A stretch of 64,000 bases of DNA from Poriferisodalis sp965221195 (GTDB lineage: Bacteria > Actinomycetota > Acidimicrobiia > Acidimicrobiales > Poriferisodalaceae), in contig OZ244864.1 of NCBI GenBank assembly GCA_965221195.1, positions 434,001 to 498,000 on the forward strand, read 5' to 3'. This document shows positions 17,822 to 24,874 of the stretch, in pieces. The translations under genes were made by a program, and so were the position numbers. The first letter of the stretch is position 1. Every line of letters starts with the position of its first letter. Below the pieces are notes generated by a model, which was given only the letters and a program-made list of their open reading frames with translations, did no database searches and was not told where the DNA came from.

Positions 17822-17893
17822 GCCCGAGGTGGGAATCGAACCCACAACCCCCGCTTTACAAGAGCGGTGCTCTAGCCGTTGAGCTACTCGGGC
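17822..17893 (-). tRNA. tRNA-Thr (anticodon TGT)
   Basis: The 72-base gene folds as a standard cloverleaf on the minus strand. The acceptor stem GCCCGAG pairs with CTCGGGC, the anticodon stem encloses a CTTGTAA loop with anticodon TGT, and the T arm is GTGGG-TTCGATT-CCCAC. CCA is not encoded. Its 3' end touches the stop codon of upp, which is convergent. Confidence 0.95.
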
Positions 17894-17981
17894 ACGCACC
17901 CCAGCGTACTGTGCAACATGCATCTTTGAGCGAACTGCAACTCGGCGACCTCAACTGCCACTAATCGACTGCCACTAATCG

Positions 17982-18293
17982 TCAGACTGGGTCGGATTGT
18001 TTGGCATTCCGCCGACGACGAAGCCAACTCACCAGATGCATAATGAGACCGGCTCCAATCGGCACATATAACAACTCCAGCAACGACAACCACCGATGTT
18101 GATCGTAAATGAACCTAAATGCCGCAATACATACTGCAACAATCACATAAGCTGCCCCAAGACAACGTCCTGCCCGATCCGCAAGTGTCCAACGGCGCAA
18201 CAGGTACCTAACTATCTCCACCACGAAAAAAGTAAGCGTTGCCGCAAACGGAATTAGCAAAACAACAACTGCAAGAATTAACAAACATATCAT
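17982..18293 (-). CDS. Small membrane protein, possible immunity protein (copy 1)
   Basis: The 103-aa protein has about three hydrophobic helices and a basic C-terminal tail. Its last third (WLSLLELLYVPIGAGLIMHL) is clearly related to the neighbouring 99-aa protein (WLRLLDLLFIPIWVVLILYL), so the pair arose by duplication. The gene is more AT-rich than its surroundings. No named family is recognised. Its position after a secreted protein with a bacteriocin-like C-terminus suggests an immunity role, which is inference only. Confidence 0.55.
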   Translation of the reverse strand: MICLLILAVVVLLIPFAATLTFFVVEIVRYLLRRWTLADRAGRCLGAAYVIVAVCIAAFRFIYDQHRWLSLLELLYVPIGAGLIMHLVSWLRRRRNAKQSDPV

Positions 18294-18396
18294 CCAAACA
18301 GGCCTCAGAATGGCTTCAACAGGCTAATCTACTAACTACATGTCACGCCGTACAACAATCGAATTCAACACAAAAAGCCTGCAACTGGGCAACATA

Positions 18397-18696
18397 TTAG
18401 CTTTGCCCGGCCCGTTTGGAACTCCACCGGCGGTGAAACCAACTAACGAGATACAGAATTAGGACAACCCAAATCGGTATAAACAACAAATCTAAGAGCC
18501 TCAACCAGGAGCCTTCGCTGTACGCCGCACTGAGCGTGCCAAATGTTGCAACTGTCACGCAAACCACCGCTAAACGACGCCCGACAGGAGCAGCATGCTG
18601 CCAACGGTACGATACCTGCCCCAGCGCGTATACTGCAATATAGGTCGTGACCAAGACAAACGCAACAAGTGCCAACCACACCAAAATAACAGACAC
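18397..18696 (-). CDS. Small membrane protein, possible immunity protein (copy 2)
   Basis: The 99-aa protein has about three membrane helices and the shared W-L-x-L-L-(D/E)-L-L-(Y/F)-(V/I)-P-I motif of its downstream paralogue. It follows the secreted protein gene by 26 bp and precedes its paralogue by about 100 bp. Only the C-terminal halves are clearly alike; the N-terminal halves have diverged. No function is known from sequence. Confidence 0.55.
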   Translation of the reverse strand: MSVILVWLALVAFVLVTTYIAVYALGQVSYRWQHAAPVGRRLAVVCVTVATFGTLSAAYSEGSWLRLLDLLFIPIWVVLILYLVSWFHRRWSSKRAGQS

Positions 18697-18722
18697 GCCA
18701 AAGCCTCGTGTGCCGAAGCGCG

Positions 18723-19835
18723 TTACCTACATCTAACTCCTGCTTCATCTTGGTAATGACCAAGTGCAGCAAAGGGTCTTGGTATACCCCAAGAGAAACT
18801 AATGCCGTAACTAAACTTCAGACAGGTCCTATACTGAGCAATAGCAGATGCAGCCCACCCAACGACACCTGCCGAAATAGCCGCAAAAGTACCGGTGACG
18901 AAATTGGGCAGAGCCAAAAATACCGCTATCGGAATGGCACCCACTATAGATATGTTAAGAGTCTCCGAGCGACTAAAATACACAGTACCCGAGACATTTC
19001 CCCAAGTGAATACTGGGTCCGCGAGCACCGGATAAGCGGTTGAATCGTCATGCGCTACATTAAGAGTCAGGATGTTGCCCGCGATTGAGTAGAAAGTCTT
19101 CACTGAGTTGCCAGCGGCATCAAAAGCCCACGGGGCTTCAATGACCGAAACAGCAATACTTTCGCTATCGACAACAACTACTTGTCCACCATCCAGCGGA
19201 ATGAGGTTGTGGCCGACATCAAGCTCAAGTTGGTAATCAAAACTCTTGGGCGCCGCCGAACTGCCTATTACGGTGAGCACCCTCACGCCGGCATCGTTCT
19301 GCGGCTGCACAAGCACATCAGTGTCCCCGGCAACGTCCTCAAACAACATCAGTCTGGCACCATCGTAACCAACGACTTCGACTCGCGTTGGCGTGCCCGG
19401 CAAACGAACCCCCAGCGAGGCGCCTTCGGCTCGCGTCATGCGGATCGGATCGGAAGGATCGGAAGGAATCTTCAGCCGATCCGAGCCGTCGGCACCCATC
19501 GACAGCGCCAAATCACCCTCACCAGAACTGACAACAGAGACCACCGCACTGTCGGCAACAGTCCCAGCGAGCAGCGCCGCAAGGCCGTCTGTCCGACTGA
19601 CCACGGTCTGATAGGCCTGCTCAGCAGATCCCTCCTCGGCAAGGTCTGCGCCACTGCCCGTATTGGAATCGCCCGCCGACAACGGCAACTCCGCACCGTC
19701 GCTGTGATCAGCGGCCGCTGTGTCGACGGTTGCGCCCGGTATCGCAGCTACGCCGCCAGCACCCGCCGGCGGCAACGGCAACACCGTCCAAGCCACAAGC
19801 ACCGCCACAACACAAGTCCAAACCTTCAGACGCAT
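18723..19835 (-). CDS. Secreted actinobacterial protein with hydrophobic C-terminal domain
   Basis: The product (370 aa from the ATG at 19835, preceded by a purine-rich AAGGGGGAA Shine-Dalgarno) begins with a signal peptide (MRLKVWTCVVAVLVAW, ending near PPAGAGG). It has a linker, a beta-rich middle with the AYPVLADPVFTW motif seen in many secreted actinobacterial proteins of the 'YPVxADP' type, and a C-terminal domain with two strongly hydrophobic helices and two Cys (about residues 290-370). In related proteins the segment after the ADP motif is variable and looks like a bacteriocin or toxin module. Two small paralogous membrane proteins follow on the same strand. Function is unproven. Confidence 0.65.
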   Translation of the reverse strand: MRLKVWTCVVAVLVAWTVLPLPPAGAGGVAAIPGATVDTAAADHSDGAELPLSAGDSNTGSGADLAEEGSAEQAYQTVVSRTDGLAALLAGTVADSAVVSVVSSGEGDLALSMGADGSDRLKIPSDPSDPIRMTRAEGASLGVRLPGTPTRVEVVGYDGARLMLFEDVAGDTDVLVQPQNDAGVRVLTVIGSSAAPKSFDYQLELDVGHNLIPLDGGQVVVVDSESIAVSVIEAPWAFDAAGNSVKTFYSIAGNILTLNVAHDDSTAYPVLADPVFTWGNVSGTVYFSRSETLNISIVGAIPIAVFLALPNFVTGTFAAISAGVVGWAASAIAQYRTCLKFSYGISFSWGIPRPFAALGHYQDEAGVRCR

Positions 19836-19915
19836 TGCTTCCCCCTTCGCCGTAATCGAACCGTACCAGCACCCATATAGGCCCTCGGACACACGCCCTC
19901 AATAACGAGCGATCA

Positions 19916-20025
19916 CTCGCAGCCCACACTCAGCGACGTTGCTCACTGCGACCTGCGGGAGGTCGAGCGGTTAGCCGTCGCGGGCCGCCTCGCAGCCCAC
20001 ACTCAGCGCCGTTGCTCATTACGAC
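19916..20025. repeat. Duplicated rlmB 3' end with hairpin
   Basis: A 20-base segment at 19916-19935 recurs at 19989-20008, and similarity continues for about 17 bases into the rlmB coding end. Between them lies an inverted repeat (GACCT, GCGGG, AGGTC) near 19949-19964 that may act as a terminator for rlmB. Confidence 0.6.
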
Positions 20026-20884
20026 TCTCGGCGATGTTGAACAAGGCGATTGCTGCAGCGGCAGCAACATTGAGAGACTCAATGCGACCCATTACCGGGA
20101 TCGAAACCACCTGATCGCAGCGACGCTCTACCAACTCAGACAAGCCGCGCCCCTCAGCACCCAGCACCAACACCAACGGCTCAGCGGCGACCCGCAACGA
20201 CTTGAGCCCGTCAGGGGCGTGACCGTCAAGACCAACGACCCACAGACCCGCTTCACGCAACCGCGCCAACGCAGCCGGCAAACCACCAACCAAAGCGATC
20301 GGTAGATATTCCGCTGCACCAGCGGCAGCCTTCATAGCCGCCGGAGTGAGGCTGGCGGAGCGATGACGGGTAAGCACCACACCGGTCGCGCCTGCTACCT
20401 CCGCTGTGCGCAAGATGGCACCGAGGTTGCCCGGGTCGGTGACACCGTCGGTCGCCACCACCAACGGCGGCTTGTTGGCAGCAGGTCTCACCAGCGCTTC
20501 AAGCGGCACAGGCACAACAGCGGCAGCTTTAGCAACGACACCCTGTGGTGCTGCGGTGAGCGCTGCTTCGTCGAGCTTGCGCGGTGTGACCTCGCGCACC
20601 GGCACCCGCCGGTCACCAGCAAGATCGACGATCTCTGCGAGCGCTGCTGAGGTCTGTGATTCTTGTGAGATCAGTACTTCATGCACCTTGCGTTTGCCCG
20701 CGCGCAGCAGCTCACGTACCGCTTGGCGGCCCTCTACATGGTCGCCGCCAAGACTGGACTGTTGTTTTTTGGGCTGCTGTCTTTTGGGCTGGCGCGTCGC
20801 AGGCCGGTGGGTTTGTGGCGGACGCGCTGATCGGCTGTGACGGCCCGCAGCCTTACCCCGACGACGGTTCGGCTCACGACTCAC
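20003..20884 (-). CDS. rlmB: TrmH/SpoU-family 23S rRNA 2'-O-methyltransferase (RlmB-like)
   Basis: This 293-aa SPOUT methyltransferase has a basic, low-complexity N-terminus (residues 1-45), a substrate-binding L30e-like domain (about 46-130), and the knotted catalytic domain with the three family motifs: DPGNLGAILRTAEVAG, LVLGAEGRGLSEL, and IPVMGRIESLNVAAAAAI. RlmB methylates G2251 of 23S rRNA; paralogues act on other sites, so exact specificity is not certain. It lies downstream of ispD-ispF, as in many actinobacteria, but cysS, often found between, is missing. Confidence 0.88.
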   Translation of the reverse strand: MSREPNRRRGKAAGRHSRSARPPQTHRPATRQPKRQQPKKQQSSLGGDHVEGRQAVRELLRAGKRKVHEVLISQESQTSAALAEIVDLAGDRRVPVREVTPRKLDEAALTAAPQGVVAKAAAVVPVPLEALVRPAANKPPLVVATDGVTDPGNLGAILRTAEVAGATGVVLTRHRSASLTPAAMKAAAGAAEYLPIALVGGLPAALARLREAGLWVVGLDGHAPDGLKSLRVAAEPLVLVLGAEGRGLSELVERRCDQVVSIPVMGRIESLNVAAAAAIALFNIAESRNEQRR

Positions 20885-21018
20885 GGCATCACCTCATCAG
20901 GCTGTCGAAAATTATTTGACACGACAAGAGCGTCTAAACAAGCGCTCTCGCAACGTCCGCTCCCCCAAACCACAGTGGGAGCCGAAGCCCAGTTAAGTAC
21001 CTCAACGAGGCGGCACAG

Positions 21019-21528
21019 CTACGGCACAGCTACAACTAGGGCTACCGCGTGGGCCACAATGCCGCCGCTGGTACTGAGACCTTCGGTGCGCTTACCGCAC
21101 ACGGTAACCGGGCCGGCGGCGGCGGCGCTGAGCCGTGCGTTCATTTCGTTGCGATGCGGGGCGATCATCGGACGGTCGCAGATCACTGTGCAGTCGGCGT
21201 TGGCGAGTTGCCAACCGGCTTCGCCGAGACGGTCGGCAACTTGGTGCAACATCGCAATGCTGTCGGCATCCCGCCATCGCTCGTCGCTGTCGGGAAAATG
21301 CGTGCCGATATCGCCGAGGCCTGCGGCGCTCAGCATCGCATCAATGACTGCATGGACTACTACGTCGGCATCGCTGTGGCCTTGTAATGGCTGCTCAGCG
21401 GGAAACTGGACGCCGCCCAGCACCAAGGTCTGTCCGTCCGCCTGTTCACCCGTCCGCTTGTCTGCCCATCCGCTGGAGTCGGCGGGAGAGGCGAAAGGGT
21501 GCGCGTCGTAGCCGTGCCCTACCCGCAT
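21019..21528 (-). CDS. ispF: 2-C-methyl-D-erythritol 2,4-cyclodiphosphate synthase IspF
   Basis: The protein (169 aa from the ATG at 21528) begins MRVGHGYDAHPF with the metal-binding Asp and His (D-x-H), and continues with GHSDADVVVHAVIDA, GDIGTHFPDSD and the C-terminal CGKRTEGLSTSGGI. IspF cyclises CDP-ME 2-phosphate in the non-mevalonate isoprenoid route. Between HPF and LVLGGV it carries an extra hydrophilic stretch of about 18 residues not usual in the family. The frame is open upstream to 21597 but only encodes a low-complexity extension. It forms a group with ispD, 157 bp upstream. Confidence 0.92.
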   Translation of the reverse strand: MRVGHGYDAHPFASPADSSGWADKRTGEQADGQTLVLGGVQFPAEQPLQGHSDADVVVHAVIDAMLSAAGLGDIGTHFPDSDERWRDADSIAMLHQVADRLGEAGWQLANADCTVICDRPMIAPHRNEMNARLSAAAAGPVTVCGKRTEGLSTSGGIVAHAVALVVAVP

Positions 21529-21685
21529 CACCGGGCCGCGCTCGCCGCCGTCAACGCTCGTCATCATCAACGCCTCGCTGCCGTCAACGCTTGTCAACGC
21601 TTGTCATGGTCGTTGACGTTAGAGCGAAGCGTCACAAGCGCGACTCTGCAGCAGAGGCTGTCCTCCCCTAATAAGACGTAATTCT

Positions 21686-22537
21686 TTAGGAGTCAGCAAT
21701 ATGGTCGCGAATTCGCTCACGCAGCAACGCCTCTACAATCACCAGGTCTTCTGGCACCGTTACCTTGTGCGCCGCAGCCTCGCCCGGCACCGCCACCACG
21801 GTGCCGCCCAATGCTTCAACCAGCGCCGCATCGTCGGTGGCCTCGGGTTCGCCTACATGGGCCGCCGCCAACGCTTCGGGGCGGAAGGCCTGCGGGGTCG
21901 CGATGGCGAAGAGGCCCGTGCGGTTCACCGTAGCGGCGACCGCGCCGCCCGATTCGCCCCAAGTCGACACCTGCTTGAGTGTGTCGCACACCGGCAGCGC
22001 CGGTACAGCCGCGTCGGCCCCGCCCCGAACAGCAGCAATCACTGCCCCAAACAGCGCTGCGGACGCTCCCGGCCGGGCCGCGTCGTGGCACACCACCACA
22101 TCAACATCGGCAGGCACCGTCGCCAACCCAGAGCGAACTGAACCAGAGCGGGTGGCGCCGCCCGCCACGACTGTGTCGGCCCCAAGGTCAACGCTGAGGT
22201 CAGTTCCGAGGTCGCCAGCCCCGAGGTCGTATTGGAGTGAAGTATTTGCCTGCTGGTCGATCATCTGCGCGGGCACTACCAAAGTCACCCCGTCGCACGC
22301 TGCCCGAGCCGCCTCAACACTCCAAGCGATCATCGAGCGGCCCGCGACCAGCACTGTCACTTTGGTCGCACCAGCCGGCACTTTGGTTGCACCAGCCGGC
22401 ACTTTGGTTGCACCAGCCGGCACTTTGGTTGCACCAGCCGGGGCCACGCCGTCTGGAATTACGCCGACCGGGGGTGTGCCGATCGGCACTTCACCGAACC
22501 GGGTGCCCGCCCCCCCAGCAAGCACAATCGCCCACAC
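21686..22537 (-). CDS. ispD: 2-C-methyl-D-erythritol 4-phosphate cytidylyltransferase IspD
   Basis: IspD transfers CMP to methylerythritol phosphate. I chose the GTG at 22537, with GAGGTG 6 bases upstream, giving VWAIVLAGGAGTRFG at the start; the frame is open to 22579. Family motifs include the nucleotide loop AGGAGTRFG, AGRSMIAWSVEAA, VVCHDAARP and the C-terminal HKVTVPEDLVIVEAL. The loop that normally reads P-K-Q is expanded by four tandem copies of the heptapeptide PAGATKV plus other Pro/Gly-rich residues. The last TKV aligns with the Lys that binds CTP in the family. Product about 283 aa against a usual 220-240. Confidence 0.9.
   Translation of the reverse strand: MWAIVLAGGAGTRFGEVPIGTPPVGVIPDGVAPAGATKVPAGATKVPAGATKVPAGATKVTVLVAGRSMIAWSVEAARAACDGVTLVVPAQMIDQQANTSLQYDLGAGDLGTDLSVDLGADTVVAGGATRSGSVRSGLATVPADVDVVVCHDAARPGASAALFGAVIAAVRGGADAAVPALPVCDTLKQVSTWGESGGAVAATVNRTGLFAIATPQAFRPEALAAAHVGEPEATDDAALVEALGGTVVAVPGEAAAHKVTVPEDLVIVEALLRERIRDHIADS
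22358..22441. repeat. Four tandem 21-bp repeats inside ispD
   Basis: Units start at 22358, 22379, 22400 and 22421 and are identical except for one base in the first. Each encodes PAGATKV in frame, so copy-number change would keep the gene open. Confidence 0.95.
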
Positions 22538-22681
22538 CCGACTCACCTCACCATTCTGCCCCAATAGAAACAGCGGCACACATGCTCAATATTCGCCGAA
22601 ACCTGATAAATGCAGTCATAGTGACGTATATCGCTTGAAGCTGTATTCTTTGATTGACGGTCACAACTTTTCTTGCACAAT

Positions 22682-22720
22682 CTCTCTTGTGTGCCTCTCT
22701 TGTTTGTCTCTCTTGTTTGG
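22682..22720. promoter_or_regulatory. Three 13-bp direct repeats before hipB, possible operator
   Basis: Three adjacent units of CTCTCTTGT(G/T)TG(N) start at 22682, 22695 and 22708 and end 13 bp before the hipB ATG. The last unit runs into the Shine-Dalgarno GGGAG. HipB-type repressors bind repeated operators before their own gene, so this may be the autoregulatory site. The repeats are direct, not the inverted form known from E. coli. Confidence 0.6.
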
Positions 22721-22733
22721 GAGTGTCGCAGCC

Positions 22734-23039
22734 ATGACTAGTACCGCATCCGATCTCAATTTTGATTTCATCGACTGGGATGTGCGCACCCCGGGGCGGC
22801 TTGCGCGCACACTGCGCGACCGCCGCCGCAGCTTGGGTCTCACCCAGATCGAAACAGCCAAACGCGCCGAAGTGTCACCCCAGTGGCTCTCCGGCTTTGA
22901 GAGAGGCAAAGCCAGCTGCGGTACCCATCGCATGATGCGCCTGCTGACCGCGTTGGACCTGTCCATCGCCGTTCACTCCCGTCCGGTCACCATCACCGAC
23001 AAGATCCTCACCTCAACCAGCGCGCCGCCTCGCAGTTGA
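22734..23039 (+). CDS. hipB: HipB-like antitoxin/transcriptional repressor (HTH_XRE)
   Basis: This 101-aa protein carries an XRE-type helix-turn-helix at about residues 25-78 (ARTLRDRRRSLGLTQIETAKRAEVSPQWLSGFERGKA). In type II toxin-antitoxin pairs HipB neutralises the kinase HipA and represses the operon. The start is the ATG at 22734 with GGGAG 11 bases upstream. A much longer open frame from 21765 exists but runs antisense through ispD. hipA follows after a 12-bp gap. Confidence 0.85.
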   Translation: MTSTASDLNFDFIDWDVRTPGRLARTLRDRRRSLGLTQIETAKRAEVSPQWLSGFERGKASCGTHRMMRLLTALDLSIAVHSRPVTITDKILTSTSAPPRS

Positions 23040-23051
23040 ACGACCGAGCTG

Positions 23052-24341
23052 ATGCCGCCTGAGCCCCTCAGCGTTCTCATCGCGGGGCGCGACGCTGGCA
23101 TTATCGACCATCACCGCGGTCTGCTCCGCTTTTCCTATCACCCGCAGTACAGCGCCGATGTCGCCGCAGTGCCGCTGTCGCTATCGATGCCGCTCAAGGC
23201 TTCCGTCGTCACAGGCGAGCGAATCGTCGGCTGGCTCAACGGATTGCTGCCAGGCAACGACATCGTCCGTCGTCGATGGGCCGCCAAACACGGCGCTCTT
23301 TCTCACACGCCATTCGACCTGTTGTCCACACCGATAGGACTCGACCTGCCCGGTGCCGTGCAGACCTGCCCTGCCACTCAGCTCTCCACGCTCGAAACCC
23401 GCCCCTGCGGAATCGACTGGCTCACCGAAGGTCAACTCAACGACCTCGTCAACGAACTCGTCCGCGAGCAAACGTGGCAACGAACCGGCGCTCGCGCCGC
23501 ATGGAGCCTCGCAGGGGCCCAGTCTAAGACCGCTCTCGTGCGCGACCAGCACAGATGGGGTGAACCTTGGGGCACCACCCCTTCCACACACATCCTCAAG
23601 CCCTCCATGCGAGACCTACCCGACCAAGCGGTTAACGAGCATCTCTGCCTCACCGCAGCCCGATACTGCGGCCTCAACGCCGCCACAACCGAGCCGCTGC
23701 GCATCGGCGATCACACGGTGCTAGCCGCTCGCCGATACGACCGCCCCGTACTCAACGGCCGCTTGCAACGCGTTCACCAAGAAGACCTCCACCAAGCCTG
23801 CGGCGAACCCAACACCGACATCTACCAAACCGACACCGGGGGCCACCCCATCAGCCGGCTAGCACGCCTCATAGCAGACCATTCAGCGCAGCCCGATGTT
23901 GACCGGCACCGATTCCTTGACGCGCTTATCTTCAACTGGCTCGTTTGCAACACAGATGCCCACTCCAAGAACTACAGCTTCCTGCTCACACCTGAAGCCA
24001 ATCGCCTCGCCCCGTTGTACGACATCTGGTCTATGCATCCCTACGACCCCGACTACGTGCGTTCCTACGCCATGGCTATGGCCGCTCAGCCAGACCGCAG
24101 AATTCTGGCCGCCGACAATCCCGACGCTTGGCTCACAGCCGCCGCACAGATCGGCATCACACCCAAGCACGGCCCCCAACGAGCCGCTGAGATTGCAGCA
24201 GCCATCCCCGAGGCCTTCGCCCGTGCCGCCGACGAACTGTCCCCCTCGCTGCGCAGCGCTCCCGTAGTTCTTCAGCTCACCACCGCAATGACACAGCGAG
24301 CCCGGTACTGCATCGCCGCGCTCGGACGGCCCAGTGAATGA
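23052..24341 (+). CDS. hipA: HipA-like serine/threonine kinase toxin
   Basis: This 429-aa protein has the full HipA layout: N-terminal subdomain with GWLNGLLPGN (about 60-70), the flexible loop SLAGAQSKTAL (about 150), the ATP-binding Lys in THILKPS, the catalytic segment NWLVCNTDAHSKNYSFLL (near residue 300), and the metal-binding Asp in APLYDIWS. HipA kinases phosphorylate aminoacyl-tRNA synthetases and induce dormancy. All catalytic residues appear intact, so it is likely active. Confidence 0.9.
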   Translation: MPPEPLSVLIAGRDAGIIDHHRGLLRFSYHPQYSADVAAVPLSLSMPLKASVVTGERIVGWLNGLLPGNDIVRRRWAAKHGALSHTPFDLLSTPIGLDLPGAVQTCPATQLSTLETRPCGIDWLTEGQLNDLVNELVREQTWQRTGARAAWSLAGAQSKTALVRDQHRWGEPWGTTPSTHILKPSMRDLPDQAVNEHLCLTAARYCGLNAATTEPLRIGDHTVLAARRYDRPVLNGRLQRVHQEDLHQACGEPNTDIYQTDTGGHPISRLARLIADHSAQPDVDRHRFLDALIFNWLVCNTDAHSKNYSFLLTPEANRLAPLYDIWSMHPYDPDYVRSYAMAMAAQPDRRILAADNPDAWLTAAAQIGITPKHGPQRAAEIAAAIPEAFARAADELSPSLRSAPVVLQLTTAMTQRARYCIAALGRPSE

Positions 24342-24396
24342 CTGGGCCAATGAATGACTGGGCCAATGAATGACCGGGCCAATGAGTGACCGGGCC
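24333..24396. repeat. Four 16-bp direct repeats at the end of hipA
   Basis: Units of AATGA(A/G)TGAC(T/C)GGGCC start at 24333, 24349, 24365 and 24381. The first overlaps the hipA stop codon. Function unknown. Confidence 0.85.
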
Positions 24397-24484
24397 ATCC
24401 ACACAGAAACAAACACAGCAAATAGAAACAAATTTTCTAAACAGAAATAAACAGGTGCAACAATGTGCGGGCTAAGGTGACGCC

Positions 24485-24869
24485 ATGTCACCACCGACGC
24501 CACCACCGTCGGCCGGGGCCGGGGCCGACGAAGGGGGTTGCCTGCACAAGCCAAGTCAGGTCACAACCAGCGACCGTAGCACTAGCGCTGTGTCACAGCC
24601 CAAGTATTTCCCCAATCAGACTGCTGCCGCAACGCGGCCGTTCGTCCCAGGTTTCGGAAGAACACCGCCATTCCTCGCTGGTCGCTCCTCACTGATCACC
24701 GAACTGTGCGCTGGGCTCGACGCAGGACCTGACGATCCGCGCTCGGTATCGGTGCTTCTTGGTGCTGGCCGGCATGATTCGACCTGCCGGGCGGGGTTAT
24801 GTGGAATATGTTTACCCCAACACCAAACGATGGCTGACGACCTCACTGAAAGACGACGAAGCCGAATAG
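24485..24869 (+). pseudogene. Remnant of a P-loop ATPase with internal deletion
   Basis: The 5' part reads as the start of an actinobacterial AAA-type ATPase (PGFGRTPPFLAGRSSLITEL...SVSVLLGA), stopping just where Walker A should begin. The frame that follows then encodes what looks like the C-terminal end of the same type of protein (VLAGMIRPAGRGYVEYVYPN... to a TAG at 24867-24869). The middle, including Walker A and B, is gone, and the two parts are out of frame. The junction sits at a repeated GGTGCT near 24747-24760, consistent with a microhomology deletion. Confidence 0.6.
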
Positions 24870-24874
24870 CGTTG

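Noticed and set aside
17822..17893. tRNA-Thr as an integration site for the AT-rich secreted-protein cassette
   Set aside because: The cassette lies on the 5' side of the tRNA, no partial tRNA repeat or integrase was found, and the 3' end abuts upp.
21765..23039. A 424-codon plus-strand open frame ending in HipB
   Set aside because: Its first two thirds run antisense through ispD and are low complexity. Only the end from 22734 is protein-like, so it was annotated as hipB alone.
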